Origin: Corella eumyota
Taxonomy: Eukaryota > Chordata > Ascidiacea > Phlebobranchia > Corellidae
Assembly: GCA_963082875.1 (NCBI GenBank)
Contig: OY720101.1
Span: 1,116,001 to 1,180,000 of the forward strand
Length of the DNA: 64,000 nt
Direction: 5' to 3'
Part shown: one piece after another, positions 38,139 through 48,500 of the stretch
How positions within the stretch are numbered: the first letter of the stretch is position 1
Layout of the letters: each line of letters starts with the position of its first letter
Position numbers and translations under genes: made by a program
The notes under the pieces: generated by a model
What the model saw: the letters and a program-made list of their open reading frames with translations, nothing else
Told to the model about the DNA's origin: nothing
The model's database searches: none

Positions 38139-38804
38139 ATTGATTGTTTAGAAATAATTTTTGTAAGGGTTTATTGGAAGTAAATTAACTGACATGAAGT
38201 TGAAACAATGACCGGTGCCATGATTAACATGTTGGTATCTGATTAAAACTACAGTATAAATCAAGAAATAGTATAAGCTAAATAAAGTCCCTTTTATGCT
38301 GAACTGAATTTTAAATCTGGTGCTAGAATAATAAACCCGGATCTGGTTTCAAACTTAATAATGAAGTTAAATCAATTTAATTAAATTGTAAACCCAAAAA
38401 TAAACAATTTTTTTTAAGCCATTTATTGTAACATTACCAGCTTTGCATAACTGACTTTAAATAAAATGCAAAAAATGATATTTAAATAACATGCTCAACA
38501 TACATGAGTGATTAACAAATACATTAACATACATAAGTGATTAACAATACATTAATTATTAATGTTGATCTTATTATTTTCTAAAAAAACAAAATATAAA
38601 ATTAATTTTAAAATAATTGAAAGACCCCATTTTTTATTTTATTAAACACATTTTTTCCCTGAATTTTTTGAATCAATTTTATTTAAAAGGTTTGAAGTGT
38701 TGTTTTAAACAATTTTATGCCCTGGTTTTGATAATATTTTCTTAACATTTTCTTTCAAAACAATTCATTTTTGTAATTTAAAATTTTGGATATCAAAACC
38801 AGGA
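38139..38804. other. AT-rich DNA, no gene seen
   Basis: No coding or structured feature beyond two near repeats of 'catacatgagtgattaaca' around 38500-38545. Confidence 0.3.
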
Positions 38805-39075
38805 CACTCTGGTTTGTTGGTGATAAGCCATTGCACCACGACAAGGTCAACCAGAAAGCAATGGGTTAGTTCTAGGCCAACACCGGAATTTTATGGGAGT
38901 CGTCGGGAGGAGGTAAGGTCAGAAACCCATAAAACCCGGCAAAAACCTTTGGATGTATACGGCGGACTAAAACTAACTCTCGGTGGTTGTACATATTAGC
39001 AGAATATCGGTCTGATTGCGATTGGTTCTGAACCACTAAAAACGGATAACCTAAAGTAACATGAACTGAACTGCA
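38805..39075. repeat. GC-richer islet, probable mobile-element fragment
   Basis: A sharp change in composition inside AT-rich DNA (GTCGTCGGGAGGAGGTAAGG, ACCCGGCAAAAACC, TACGGCGGACTAAAACTAAC). The 61-codon plus-strand frame here (38814-38999) has no recognisable domain. A fragment of a non-LTR or other element is possible, but nothing identifies the family. Confidence 0.3.
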
Positions 39076-39130
39076 AAACTGTGATGATGTGATTGATATT
39101 TTGATTCCCCCAATTTTAGATTGTTAGATT

Positions 39131-39310
39131 GTTAACCTGAAAACCTTAAAAGAAAATGGGTTAGGGTTAATCTTAGTTAACCTGTAGAGCTGAAAAATTA
39201 AATGGTTAGGGGTTAATTTTAGTTAACCTGTGAAGCTGAAAAAATAAATGGTTAGGGGTTAATTTTAGTTAGCCTGTAGAGCTAAAAAAAAATGGTTAGG
39301 GGTTAGTTGG
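39131..39310 (+). repeat. 46-bp tandem repeat, about four copies
   Basis: The blocks GTTAACCTG..AGCTGAAAAA and ATGGTTAGGGGTTAATTTTA recur at starts 39131, 39176, 39222 and 39268 (steps of 45-46 bp). Each unit carries GGTTAGGGGTTA, close to the TTAGGG telomere repeat, and the first reads GGGTTAGGGTTA. Confidence 0.85.
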
Positions 39311-39689
39311 GTGAAAAAATATCCCAGCAAGATCCCAAAAATTGAAGTTGTTAGATGACTTGAAAATGTTAATTCTTGAATTTTTTCCAAATTTAGACTA
39401 AATAAATTACCTAAACCACCGAGCTAAAATTAAAATATTTCTTATTTAGAAATATCTAGGTCTACAAATTTTCTAACTTAAAAATATCTAGGTCTACAAA
39501 TTTTATAATTGTTTTCTATAAGTAACTAAATACTTTTTAAAACTTTTTACATGAATTTTTTGCTAACTCTGCCATTTTTTTTATTTCTAAAACTGTACAA
39601 TTTTTTCTCAGTTCTACTTTCTGCTGCAACAACATACGACGGAATCGCAAACGAAAATAAAGCGTCGGAATCGGAGCGATTTAAATTTA

Positions 39690-39873
39690 AATTCTTGTAC
39701 GGAAGAATTGAATAATAAATGGTTTATTTAAGTTTCGCAACACAAAATATCACACAAGTGATATTATAACACATTAAGTGTTAAAATTCTTTTTTGTAAG
39801 AATTTTTTTAAGTTAAAATTCTTTTCTGAAAGAATTTAACTTGAACTATGACACCACATTAGTGGTTATCATA
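39690..39873. repeat. Cluster of six consecutive hairpins
   Basis: Non-overlapping inverted repeats in a row: 39690-39709 (AATTCTT/AAGAATT, 6-nt loop); 39746-39765 (AATATCAC/GTGATATT); 39767-39783 (TAACAC/GTGTTA); 39783-39806 (AAAATTCTT/AAGAATTTT); 39810-39842 (AAGTTAAAATTCTTT/AAAGAATTTAACTT, one bulge); 39847-39873 (TATGA..CCAC/GTGG..TCATA, small internal loop). Direct CGGAATCG repeats lie just before (about 39640-39680). Function unknown; see findings. Confidence 0.7.
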
Positions 39874-39892
39874 GCACCAACCTTTTTTTGCT

Positions 39893-39960
39893 CCATCTTC
39901 AATCCTGAGTTTCTTCAGCCCCGAGTTTGTTATATTCCATCTTCAGTCCTGAGTTTGGAG
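39893..39960 (+). repeat. 44-bp-spaced direct repeat
   Basis: CCATCTTCAATCCTGAGTTT at 39893 and CCATCTTCAGTCCTGAGTTT at 39937, with a partial CCCCGAGTTTG between. A short local duplication. Confidence 0.7.
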
Positions 39961-40649
39961 GTCAGAGTTCGATAAAAGTTTAAAAATTCATCAGCAGCAC
40001 AAATTATCAACACAAATTATCTACTATCAACTTTTTAAAAACATTTAAAATCCATTTTACAAATTACAATTAAAATTTATAATTTTACAAAAATTTGAAG
40101 ACTTCATCCAAAATCTTTTTCCTCCTTTTTTGCTCTGCGAAGACTTCGACTCATGTCACAACATTTAAATAATATATAGAAAAAGTTTAACCCAAGCATG
40201 GAAAATACTTGACCAAACTTTTAATTAGAAAGATAAAGAAAAGATCATAACAGTTAAAAAACTGATATGATGGAGGGCGGCGGAAATTGCGATCGGTTAT
40301 CCGAATTGCGCGTTTACCGATATCCGTATACATCCAGATTTGCTTTAAAATTACAAAAACCGAGTGAGGCTTGTCCTCTTTACAGAAGTTTAAATATATT
40401 AGTTATTAAAATTATGAAAGTTGTGTTACTTAAGTTTACAGTTTAAGGACCCCCCCATTATCCTAACCTATCCTAACATGACCCCCCCTTTAACCCTATT
40501 TGTTTAAGGGCCTTAGTTGCAACAATGTTGCAGTTAGGTGAAAAATGAAAAGTGCCAGAAGGCGAAGCATTACACACATTAGAGCTATCTTAGCCTAGTG
40601 AAAATTAACAAGAAGAGTTTAAATAGAAAAAGAGATAGAGTTAATTAAC
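39961..40649. other. Non-coding DNA downstream of the orphan gene
   Basis: No gene seen. It includes a GC-richer patch at 40268-40340 (GGAGGGCGGCGGAAATTGCG) and two C7-type runs near 40448-40490. Confidence 0.3.
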
Positions 40650-41314
40650 TTAATTAATGAGGTTTTTTACCATGAGATTCGATTTTGTAGTGTGTAGAAA
40701 TTGTGTGATGTTACACCACGCAGATTGAATTGTGTGGTAGTAGAACCACTGATGTTTGGTTGTGTAGTCTGGAGTAGAATCCACATTGTGGATCGATAGA
40801 AGGATCTCTAAAACAAAATAAAACATTGTAAGATAATGAAACTTACATATTTAATTTTATTTTACATTGTTGTAACTTTGCCTGTAAAAATAAATTCCCA
40901 CCTTAACTAAATTCATACAATATCAGTTTTATAGAAAATATAATTACATAAGTTAGTATAAACAATTAGGTAAATACTGAGAACATTTCAGAAAATTGAA
41001 CTCACCTTTCAAAATTGGATAGTTTAACAGTAAACTTCTCTTCTTGTTTGCTTTATTGTAATTCGTACAACAATCTAAAATTAAATGTTAATATTATTGG
41101 TTTGATAAAAAATACATTTTAATGGTTTGGTAACCATGCCATATTATTTTACTACATAGAAAATTTTAACTAGACATGTCTAACATTATAAAAACAATTT
41201 TTATATTTTGTTATATTATAAATTAGTTTAATAATCAGATATATTTACTTTACATAAGAATTGCTGTAGCTTTGTTAAATGAATGATTAAGTCCGCATCT
41301 TTAAATCCATCCAT
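40650..41314 (-). CDS. Unrecognised three-exon gene, 95 codons
   Basis: Exons 41254-41314, 41006-41074 and 40650-40807 sum to 288 nt (95 codons plus stop). Both introns have good signals (donor GTAAAG with a TTTTAG acceptor; donor GTGAGT with a TTTTAG acceptor) and phases agree. The product starts MDGFKDADLIIHLTKLQQFL, continues through KANKKRSLLLNYPILKEIL and HNVDSTPDYTTKHQWFYYH, and ends KSNLMVKNLIN. It is hydrophilic, with amphipathic helices and no signal peptide. The ATG is the only start downstream of an in-frame stop, with no AG between. The last exon also contains a possible donor (ATG|GTAAAA at 40671), so the gene could continue into unseen exons. I do not recognise the family. The exons are too short to stand out as open frames; support is splice sites plus protein-like composition. 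Confidence 0.5.
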
Positions 41315-41528
41315 CCAACCGGATAATGTTAGCAAATCATATTGAACAAGATGATGTTAATCATTTTGACATGAAAAAAAAAAATTATGTTAGTTGCAAA
41401 TATTGTTAGTTTGGAAATTAATCCCATAATATTTTGTTATATAGAACACTTAATCATTGCAGGAATTGTATTATAAAAAAACATTTTTGCACTAAAAAAT
41501 ATATTTACCTTATATTATTATTGCTGTT
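41315..41528 (-). other. Probable 5' UTR / intron region of the orphan gene
   Basis: On the minus strand it contains an acceptor ATTTTTTAG followed by TGCAAAAATG near 41490, and a donor-like AAG|GTAAAT near 41505, which could join a leader exon to the coding exon. Confidence 0.3.
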
Positions 41529-42190
41529 CTCCTCAAAAAGTCCTCCTTTGTTTCAAAAAGTCCTCCCTTGATTCAAAAAGTCCTCCCTTGATTCAAAAAG
41601 TCCTCCCTTGTTTCAAAAAGTCCTCCCTTGTTTCAAAAAGTCCTCCCTTGTTTCAAAAAGTCCTCCCTTGTTTCAAAAAGTCCTCCCTTGTTCTTTGTTC
41701 CAAAAAGTCCCTCTTTGTTCCAAAAAGTCCTCCTTTGTTCTAAAAAGTCCTCCTTTGTTCTAAAAAGTCCTCCTTTGTTCTAAAAAGTCCTCCTTTGTTC
41801 CAAAACAGCCTCCTTTGTTCCAAAACGTTCTTCTTTGTTCCAAAAAGTCCTCCTTTGTTCTAAAAAGTCCTCCTTTGTTCCAAAACAGCCTCCTTTGTTC
41901 CAAAACGTCCTCCTTTGTTCCAAAAAGTCCTCCTTTGTTCCAAAAAGTCCTCCTTTGTTCCAAAAAGTCCTCCTTTGTTCTAAAAAGTCCTCCTTTGTTC
42001 CAAAACAGCCTCCTTTGTTCCAAAACGTCCTTCTTTGTTCCAAAAAGTCCTCCTTTTTTTCAAAAAGTCCTCCTTTGTTCCAAAAAGTTTTCCTTTGTTC
42101 CAAAATGTCCTCCCTTGTTCCAAAAAGTCCTACTTTGTTCCAATAATACCTCCTCTGCTTCAATAATTTCTCCTTTGTTCCAATAATTCC
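41529..42190. repeat. 20-bp minisatellite array, about 33 units
   Basis: The unit is TCCTCCTTTGTTCCAAAAAG and variants. The left block (41540-41690) uses CCCTTGTTTC, the right block CCTTTGTTCC, with a 5-6 bp phase slip near 41692. Variant pairs AAAACAGCC..AAAACGTCC recur at about 41804, 41884 and 42004, so a higher-order repeat of 80-120 bp is superimposed. Because 20 is not a multiple of three and the unit lacks stops in most readings, several long frames appear on both strands; these are not taken as genes. Confidence 0.95.
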
Positions 42191-42869
42191 TGTTTTCTTT
42201 ATTAATTCCAGTTTTCCTCTTCTCATTGTCATTAATTTTGTATCGTAAAAGTTTCTATGACATGTATGATTGTTATTGGACATTGTTTTTAAATAAATAT
42301 ATTTTGTAGTTGTCATTAACTAGTTGTCCATAATCATTGTTTAAGGCATAAATATTTTTGTTTGCACAATTATTTTTTAATTTAAAAATGCAAATAAAAA
42401 ATAAATAAAAATATAATTTTTAATTCAATTGTATTTTATATTAAAACTAACTCAGTTTAACTCAACTTTAATGTCCAGTAATACCTAACAATAATATGCC
42501 AATTTAATATAAATGTCAACTTTACTAATAGTGCGAAGTAGTAGCGAATAGATTCACGTAACCCTGAAAACCGAAAACTTTACTTAATCCAAAAATTTTA
42601 GAAAGCCAAGTTTATAAAAGGGATAATGATTTAGTAAAAGCTCGCTTGAGCGCTGATAATTATGATCGCAAATACAGCAGCAGCAGCAGCAGCAGTTAGT
42701 AACACCATGCAAAAAATAAAACCCATGCACTTCATGCAGCATACATGCAGTTTGGTAAGGGAAGGTAGAATAGGGACATTAATTTATAAACTTAAAATCC
42801 AACTTTTAGAACAAAATATTGTTAACGAGTTTTCAAAATTATCGTGAATCTATCCGCAAGTACTCAACA
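42191..42869. repeat. AT-rich DNA with a (CAG)7 microsatellite
   Basis: No gene seen. A run of seven CAG triplets lies at 42675-42695. The surrounding 61-codon plus frame has a poly-Ala core made by this repeat and no other protein-like feature. Confidence 0.6.
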
Positions 42870-43812
42870 CCATTAGTTTAGTTGACAAAATATTTTAAAT
42901 TTTTATATTATTGCTAGGCAAACCTTTTATTAAAATTAAGTTAACCAGGTATAAATTTGTGTTTTAGCAATATATAAATACAATTACTGCGTAGGGTTGT
43001 CATGCAAAACAACATAATATACTCTTACAGTAGAGTAATAAAAATGTTCACGGTTAGTTCAGTTAATTAAGTATTTTAAATCTTTATATTATTGCTATGC
43101 AGACCTCATATTAAAGTTCAGTTAACTGGGTATAAATTTGTGTTTATAGCATTATTTATATTACAATTATTGCGTAGGGTTGTCATGCAAAACAACAAAA
43201 TCAACTCTAACAGTAGAGTAATAAATATGTAAATGTAAAAATTTGCTTAGCACTATAATATTTTTAGTGTCTGTTTATAATAATAGTTATTGTTTGTAAT
43301 ATTGTTAATGTCTGTAGTAGTTGTCATTTTTATTACATTAAAGTTTTGTAACTCACTCAAATTCCGCCAAAGTTTAAAGTTTTCCATAAAACTCAAATCC
43401 AGCAATGAATTGAAATATTTCCGCATAACAGTTAAAAATTCAAAAAAAAGTTACTCAATCCAACTAACAGTTGAAGTTTTCTAAATTTTTTTTCCACTTT
43501 TGTGTTTTAGCATTATATAAATACAAATATTGCGTAGGGTTGTCATGCAAAACAACATAATTAACTCCAATAGTAGAGTAATAAATATGTAAGTTTAAAA
43601 ATGTGGTTAGCACTAAAATATTTTTAATCGTCTCTTTTATATTAACAGTAATTGTTTGTAATATTGTTAATGCCTGTATAAAGTTTTTTTTGTTACAATA
43701 AAGTTTTGTAACTCACTTATATTCCGCCACAGCAAATAGTTGAAGTATTTCCGCAAAACAGTAAAAAAATCAAAAAAAATCCACTCAATCCAGCTAACAA
43801 TTAAAGTATTCT
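42870..43812 (+). repeat. Composite local repeat with order A-A-B-A'-B'
   Basis: Unit A (about 180 bp) covers 42870-43053 and 43054-43230, with its 3' half again at about 43500-43590. Unit B (about 230-260 bp) covers 43230-43485 and about 43590-43812. The best-kept block, GCGTAGGGTTGTCATGCAAA, occurs at 42989, 43172 and 43532. Unit B has TTGTTTGTAATATTGTTAAT and AAAGTTTTGTAACTCAC. Copies differ by scattered substitutions. No coding capacity. Confidence 0.8.
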
Positions 43813-44966
43813 AAATTTTTTTTTTTTTTTCATTTCCACAAACAGTTAAAGATTCCAAAAATTTCCATTCAAATTCAGCAAAAAATACAGTTTTTCTATG
43901 GAGTTCCGAATTCCAAGTAGTCCATGGTAAACCCTGTAATAAAAGAAAAAATTTAAAATCTCAGAATTTATATAATTTTATTTTAATATTATATTAAGGT
44001 ATCCATAATTTGTATATTATTACAACTATAAATGCAAATTGTACGTTAGAATTCAGTTTTAAAAATCTTGTCTACTAAAGATGCCAAATTATTGAAAGGG
44101 TTACTATGACGTGACAGTTTCACGTGTTTTAACCCAGGCAACTATATGTAACTTTTAGTAGAAGGGTTAATGCCAAGTGCAGATTTTTCTACACCGTTAA
44201 AAAAACGCTTTTTAAAAGCTGTCTTTAAGAACAATTTTTTTTACTTTCACGCATAGTAGCTTAAGTAAAGCAATTTTCATTATTAAATCGCCCTAATAAC
44301 TAAATTTAAAAGCTAGAAGAACTGTTTTTACTTATCTAGTTTAGGCTTGCACAATTTAAAGTTTACTCGCTCATAAAACATCAAAATACAATTTATTAAC
44401 ATCTTCGCGCCGTTTTCTAGTCGGAAGACATTATAATATTCGTCATAATTTCAATAGATATCAATTTTTATTTGAAAAAATATTTCTATATTTGAAAAAC
44501 CAGCGTTTAAGTTTATTTTACGCGTTACCACCATTAATAAAGGGTTTATTTAAAACTTATAACTAAAGTAGCATAAAAAATTAACATTTTGTCCTTTAAA
44601 TTGAAAATTTGGTCATAAATAACGTAAAAACTATTAGTATACTAGTTAACACTGCGTTTCTATTATAAAAAATGCATCTGTTTACGTAGAACGATTAGAA
44701 AAGTGAAATAACGATATAAATTTACTTGAAATAATTACTATTAATATATTTTGTCGTGTAACAATGTTCTATGTTAATAATCATTGTCTAATAATAATCC
44801 CGTATGGAAAGTCATTACTAAATGCCGCAATAGACTTATGTCATTTACACGTCATAATAACGTAATAAAAACAATTATTTAATCACTTTTAATAATTACT
44901 TAATATATAACAATATCAATTGTTCTTTAATAAAACTAAAAAGTGTAAAAATTCGTCAAACTTACC
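43813..44966. other. AT-rich DNA, no gene seen
   Basis: No coding signal or repeat recognised on either strand; possibly the first intron of a minus-strand transcript beginning near 45,100. Confidence 0.3.
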
Positions 44967-45110
44967 AATAAAGAGACATCTAAGAACAGAGCTCAAAAAC
45001 ACGTGCGCACAGCTCCAGTGCAAAACGAAATCGAACGCCCTGTGATGTCACAGAACCACGTTCCCGGGTTTTTGTCTAGCGTTTCTCGTGTCTACATTCC
45101 AGCACTGATT
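44967..45110 (-). promoter_or_regulatory. GC-richer promoter and candidate non-coding leader exon
   Basis: On the minus strand, a patch with CCCGGGAACGTGG, a CREB/ATF-like TGACATCA and an E-box CACGTG ends in a consensus donor TTTATTG|GTAAGTTTG (boundary 44966/44967). No ATG-led frame of note lies in it, so it looks like a 5' UTR exon. The only downstream minus-strand coding exons before DZIP1 are those at 40650-41314, hence a possible link. Confidence 0.35.
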
Positions 45111-45576
45111 GTTTTTTTTTTAATTAATTGATTAATTAATAATTATCCTCATTATAAACACAAACATTTATTATTTCAATGATTTTATTTATTCTAGAAT
45201 TCATATTCTTTTAATTGTGTTATTTTATTAATTTTTTGTTAACAATTTAAACATTGTTGTAAATGATTATGATCTGACACAGATCAATAATGACGTAACA
45301 AAGGGCAACGATAAATGTTTATTACTGATTTGTTTATTAAAAATTATCACAATTTAATTTCTTAGGTTCGAATCCCGACAACTGCAATTAATATTAGACA
45401 CAATTAAGAAGATATAATATAAGACAACCTCTGTACAAAATAAGAGTAAATACATAGTACTACGTTTTATTTAATTGAAATATATTTGTCTACAAAAAGG
45501 CATCTAACCAATTTTATTTTAAAATTTTAAAGAATTAAGGAAACACTTGAAAAAAAAGAAGGCTACAGAGTGCATG
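45111..45576. other. 3' flank of the SLC22 gene
   Basis: 466 bp of AT-rich DNA after the SLC22 stop, including an alternating ATTAATTA tract near 45120-45140. No gene seen. Confidence 0.35.
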
Positions 45577-48500
45577 TTAAAGTGCAGTGACGTCATTTTT
45601 TTCGTCGGTGTTATCATTTGCATAAACGACGGATCTGTAAAAAAAAATAAAACAAGTTAAAGTTCTATAGTGTGTTAACCAGATATTTTATTAAACCTAG
45701 GTTCTGTTAAAGATGTAATCTTTATTTCAAGGTTACATTTCATTGCTGGTGTTATAATGACCTTAAATTTAACGCTGATTATATTTACTTTTGTCTGATA
45801 CAAACTTTTCTTTTATTTTTTTATTCTTGATGTGGGAGGTCGAGACTTTACGACCTACTGATAGAGTAACAACGGTTACTCTGACCCAGCCTCGAGTTAT
45901 AGAATAAAATTGTCCGATAATTATGCTGCTGATTAAGTGCTGGCTTAGCAGGAGTTCATACCGTTTATATACTCAAAGGCGCTACAGCATGAGGTCAGTG
46001 GGAATTGAACCCATGACCTCCTGGTGGTGTAGCAAGTGTTCTTACCACTACACCTTGAAAATAATTGAACATAAAACAAATTTAATTTAAGTGGAACTTA
46101 CTCAGATTCGAAATCAATTCCTCTATAAAACAACTCAGCTTGTGGGATGGTTTGTGGCATGGTTTTGCCCATAGTTTCAGGGAACAAAAACGCCAGCCCA
46201 CCAGCTATAACTGACATAACTCCAAATATGGTTGCTGGGAGCCAGGAGATGTAATCTTGGAGGAGGATAATAAAGGGAGATGCTATACTTCCTATACGGG
46301 CCGCCATTGACCCGATACCAAGTGCATTTCCTCTACGAAGTAAAAGAACGATAAATATCAAAAATTTGCCACGATAAAGTTTAAAAAATCTATTTTAATG
46401 TATATTTTGCTTATATATCTTTTAAATGTAAATGTAATAAACAATTTTTCATTGTTTCGCATAACAACTCATATAACGGAGCTTGTTGAAACCTAAAGGC
46501 TTACAAAAAAATGAAAATGCAGTTTGTGGTAACTTATTAAGAGCAAATACTAGCCTCAAGATGCATTCATATTACGACGAAAAAATGCATATAGAAGAAC
46601 AGGCTATTAACTTATAGTTAATAAACAAAGTAATACCTAATAACAGTAGGATATAGCTCGGCTGTGTAGTTGAAAATAATCGCAAATGATCCGGAAACTC
46701 CAACTTTTCCGATGAATGCAAACACAACCCCACTTGTCGCCATTGCTGAAAGAATATATTAGAGTTAAAACATAAACAAGCTTATATGTATGCTCACAAG
46801 TTAATTGTTAACTAGGACCATGTGTTTAATTCCCACTGCTTTTATGGTCTTAATATTAAACGGTTCCTACATCTACCTATTACAAAAACCAAATTGCTGA
46901 ATTAATAATTGCCTAACCAAAGGCCCTTAAAGACTGCGGTATGAAAGAGACTACGGTATTAAAGAGTTTAATAAAATACAACCAACCTTGATTATCACCA
47001 GCTAGTTCAATTAACACGGTACTCAACAAACAAGAGAATCCTTGCAACAACATCATGAATACTAACAATAGCCTACGTCCCCAACTAAACACAAAACAAA
47101 ATTTAACGTAATTTTTAATTTATTTTTCTAAAATAAATGTAAATTTATAAATTTGTCAATTGGTTTAGGCACAAGTTTAACATTATGTTAAATGGTATGA
47201 GGATATAGCCAAATATAAGGTCATGGTGTAGTAGTTTACAACAAGAGGTCATTGGTTTGATTCCCATTTCTTCCATGTTGTAGCGCCCTTGAGTAAGGCG
47301 CTTAAAATGGTACGAATTCTTTCTCAATATGTATAGCAACTTAAGATTGAGTCGGGGTAATAATTGCTACTGTATGTGCCATTGAGTTGGCCTATTTATA
47401 CTAAGAATAGATATATATATATATATATATATAAACATATCGAAAAAGATGAAAAGAATTTAAACGTACCGTTCCATAGTTAAATGAACGAACATGTAAC
47501 CGATGATCTCCATTGCTCCATTTACTGCATTGTTAACAAATATATCACCTGCTAGTGCTCCAGCATTCAGGGACAACCCGTAATATACCATTGCTATCAC
47601 AAGCCTATTAATTAAGATAATAAAAATGCATAACTTTAGGTGTGTAATATTTGAATAAAAGTCAACATATTAGGCACTATGTGAAGCTAATCATGTTTTA
47701 AAGCTTTAAGAAATATTGAAATGTTGAACTCACCAACTGAACATGCAATTAATTGTAATTAAACGCATTCTTGAAGTTCGGAATAAATCCAACGAGGTAT
47801 AAGTTTTATCGAGCAAGCTTTTATCGGTCTGTGAAGTATAAAAGGAAAATAATAACTGATTTTAAGCAGTGATAATAGACAGAAAATCTGGGAAAACATG
47901 TAAAAAACGATAACTTTACACAGAAATTTGGGTCCTTGGTTCGATCTCCACTGCTCTAATTTTGTAGCAACCTTGAGTAAGGCATTATAAATAGTAAAAA
48001 CTCCTGCAGAGCCAGCTCTTAATCAGCAGCATAATTATCGGGCAATTATAATCTATAATATCCCAAACTGCCACAGGCAACTTACATTAATCAGTTGAAA
48101 TTGACAATGTCAATAATTTAAACCAATACCCCAAGTTGGTTTTGTTTAAATAAAAATATTTAAAACCTACTAGTTCTGCTTCAGCATTCTGCCAATCCTT
48201 TTCTGTTAAAACCTTTTTATTTCCTTTCGCGAATCTCTCACTACATTTCTTCCCAATCTCATCTCTTCCGTTCGAGAAATGCCATCTTGGAGACTGTGGG
48301 ACCTAGATCAATATAAGTTCATATTTAGTACATTTGCTAAACTCTAGAAACAAAGTTGTTTTATATAGAGAAAAAATGCCTTTAACCATTAAGATGTGCT
48401 TATTAAAAAAGACATGTTAAAAAAAAAGTAAACTGGTTGACATTAGAAATTTATATTAAGTTTTTGTGCAGGATCACGTAATGCAATATTATTAACCAAA

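Noticed and set aside
38814-38999. 61-codon plus-strand frame
   Set aside because: Arg/Thr-rich translation without domain, in a likely repeat islet; no start context or splice partners seen.
41529-42190. CRISPR-like regular array
   Set aside because: The units are contiguous 20-bp tandem repeats without unique spacers, in eukaryotic nuclear DNA.
41760-42316. Long minus-strand frames (87 and 178 codons) and plus-strand frames rich in FWNKGG or SFVLKSPPL repeats
   Set aside because: They are produced by the stop-poor 20-bp minisatellite; similar frames appear in all phases and on both strands, with no splice or domain support.
42662-42847. Poly-alanine 61-codon frame
   Set aside because: The alanines come from a CAG microsatellite; the rest does not look protein-like.
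46810-46870. Another SINE fragment in the SLC22 gene
   Set aside because: Only a B-box-like TTTAATTCCCACTGC stretch and a short following match; too little to separate from chance.
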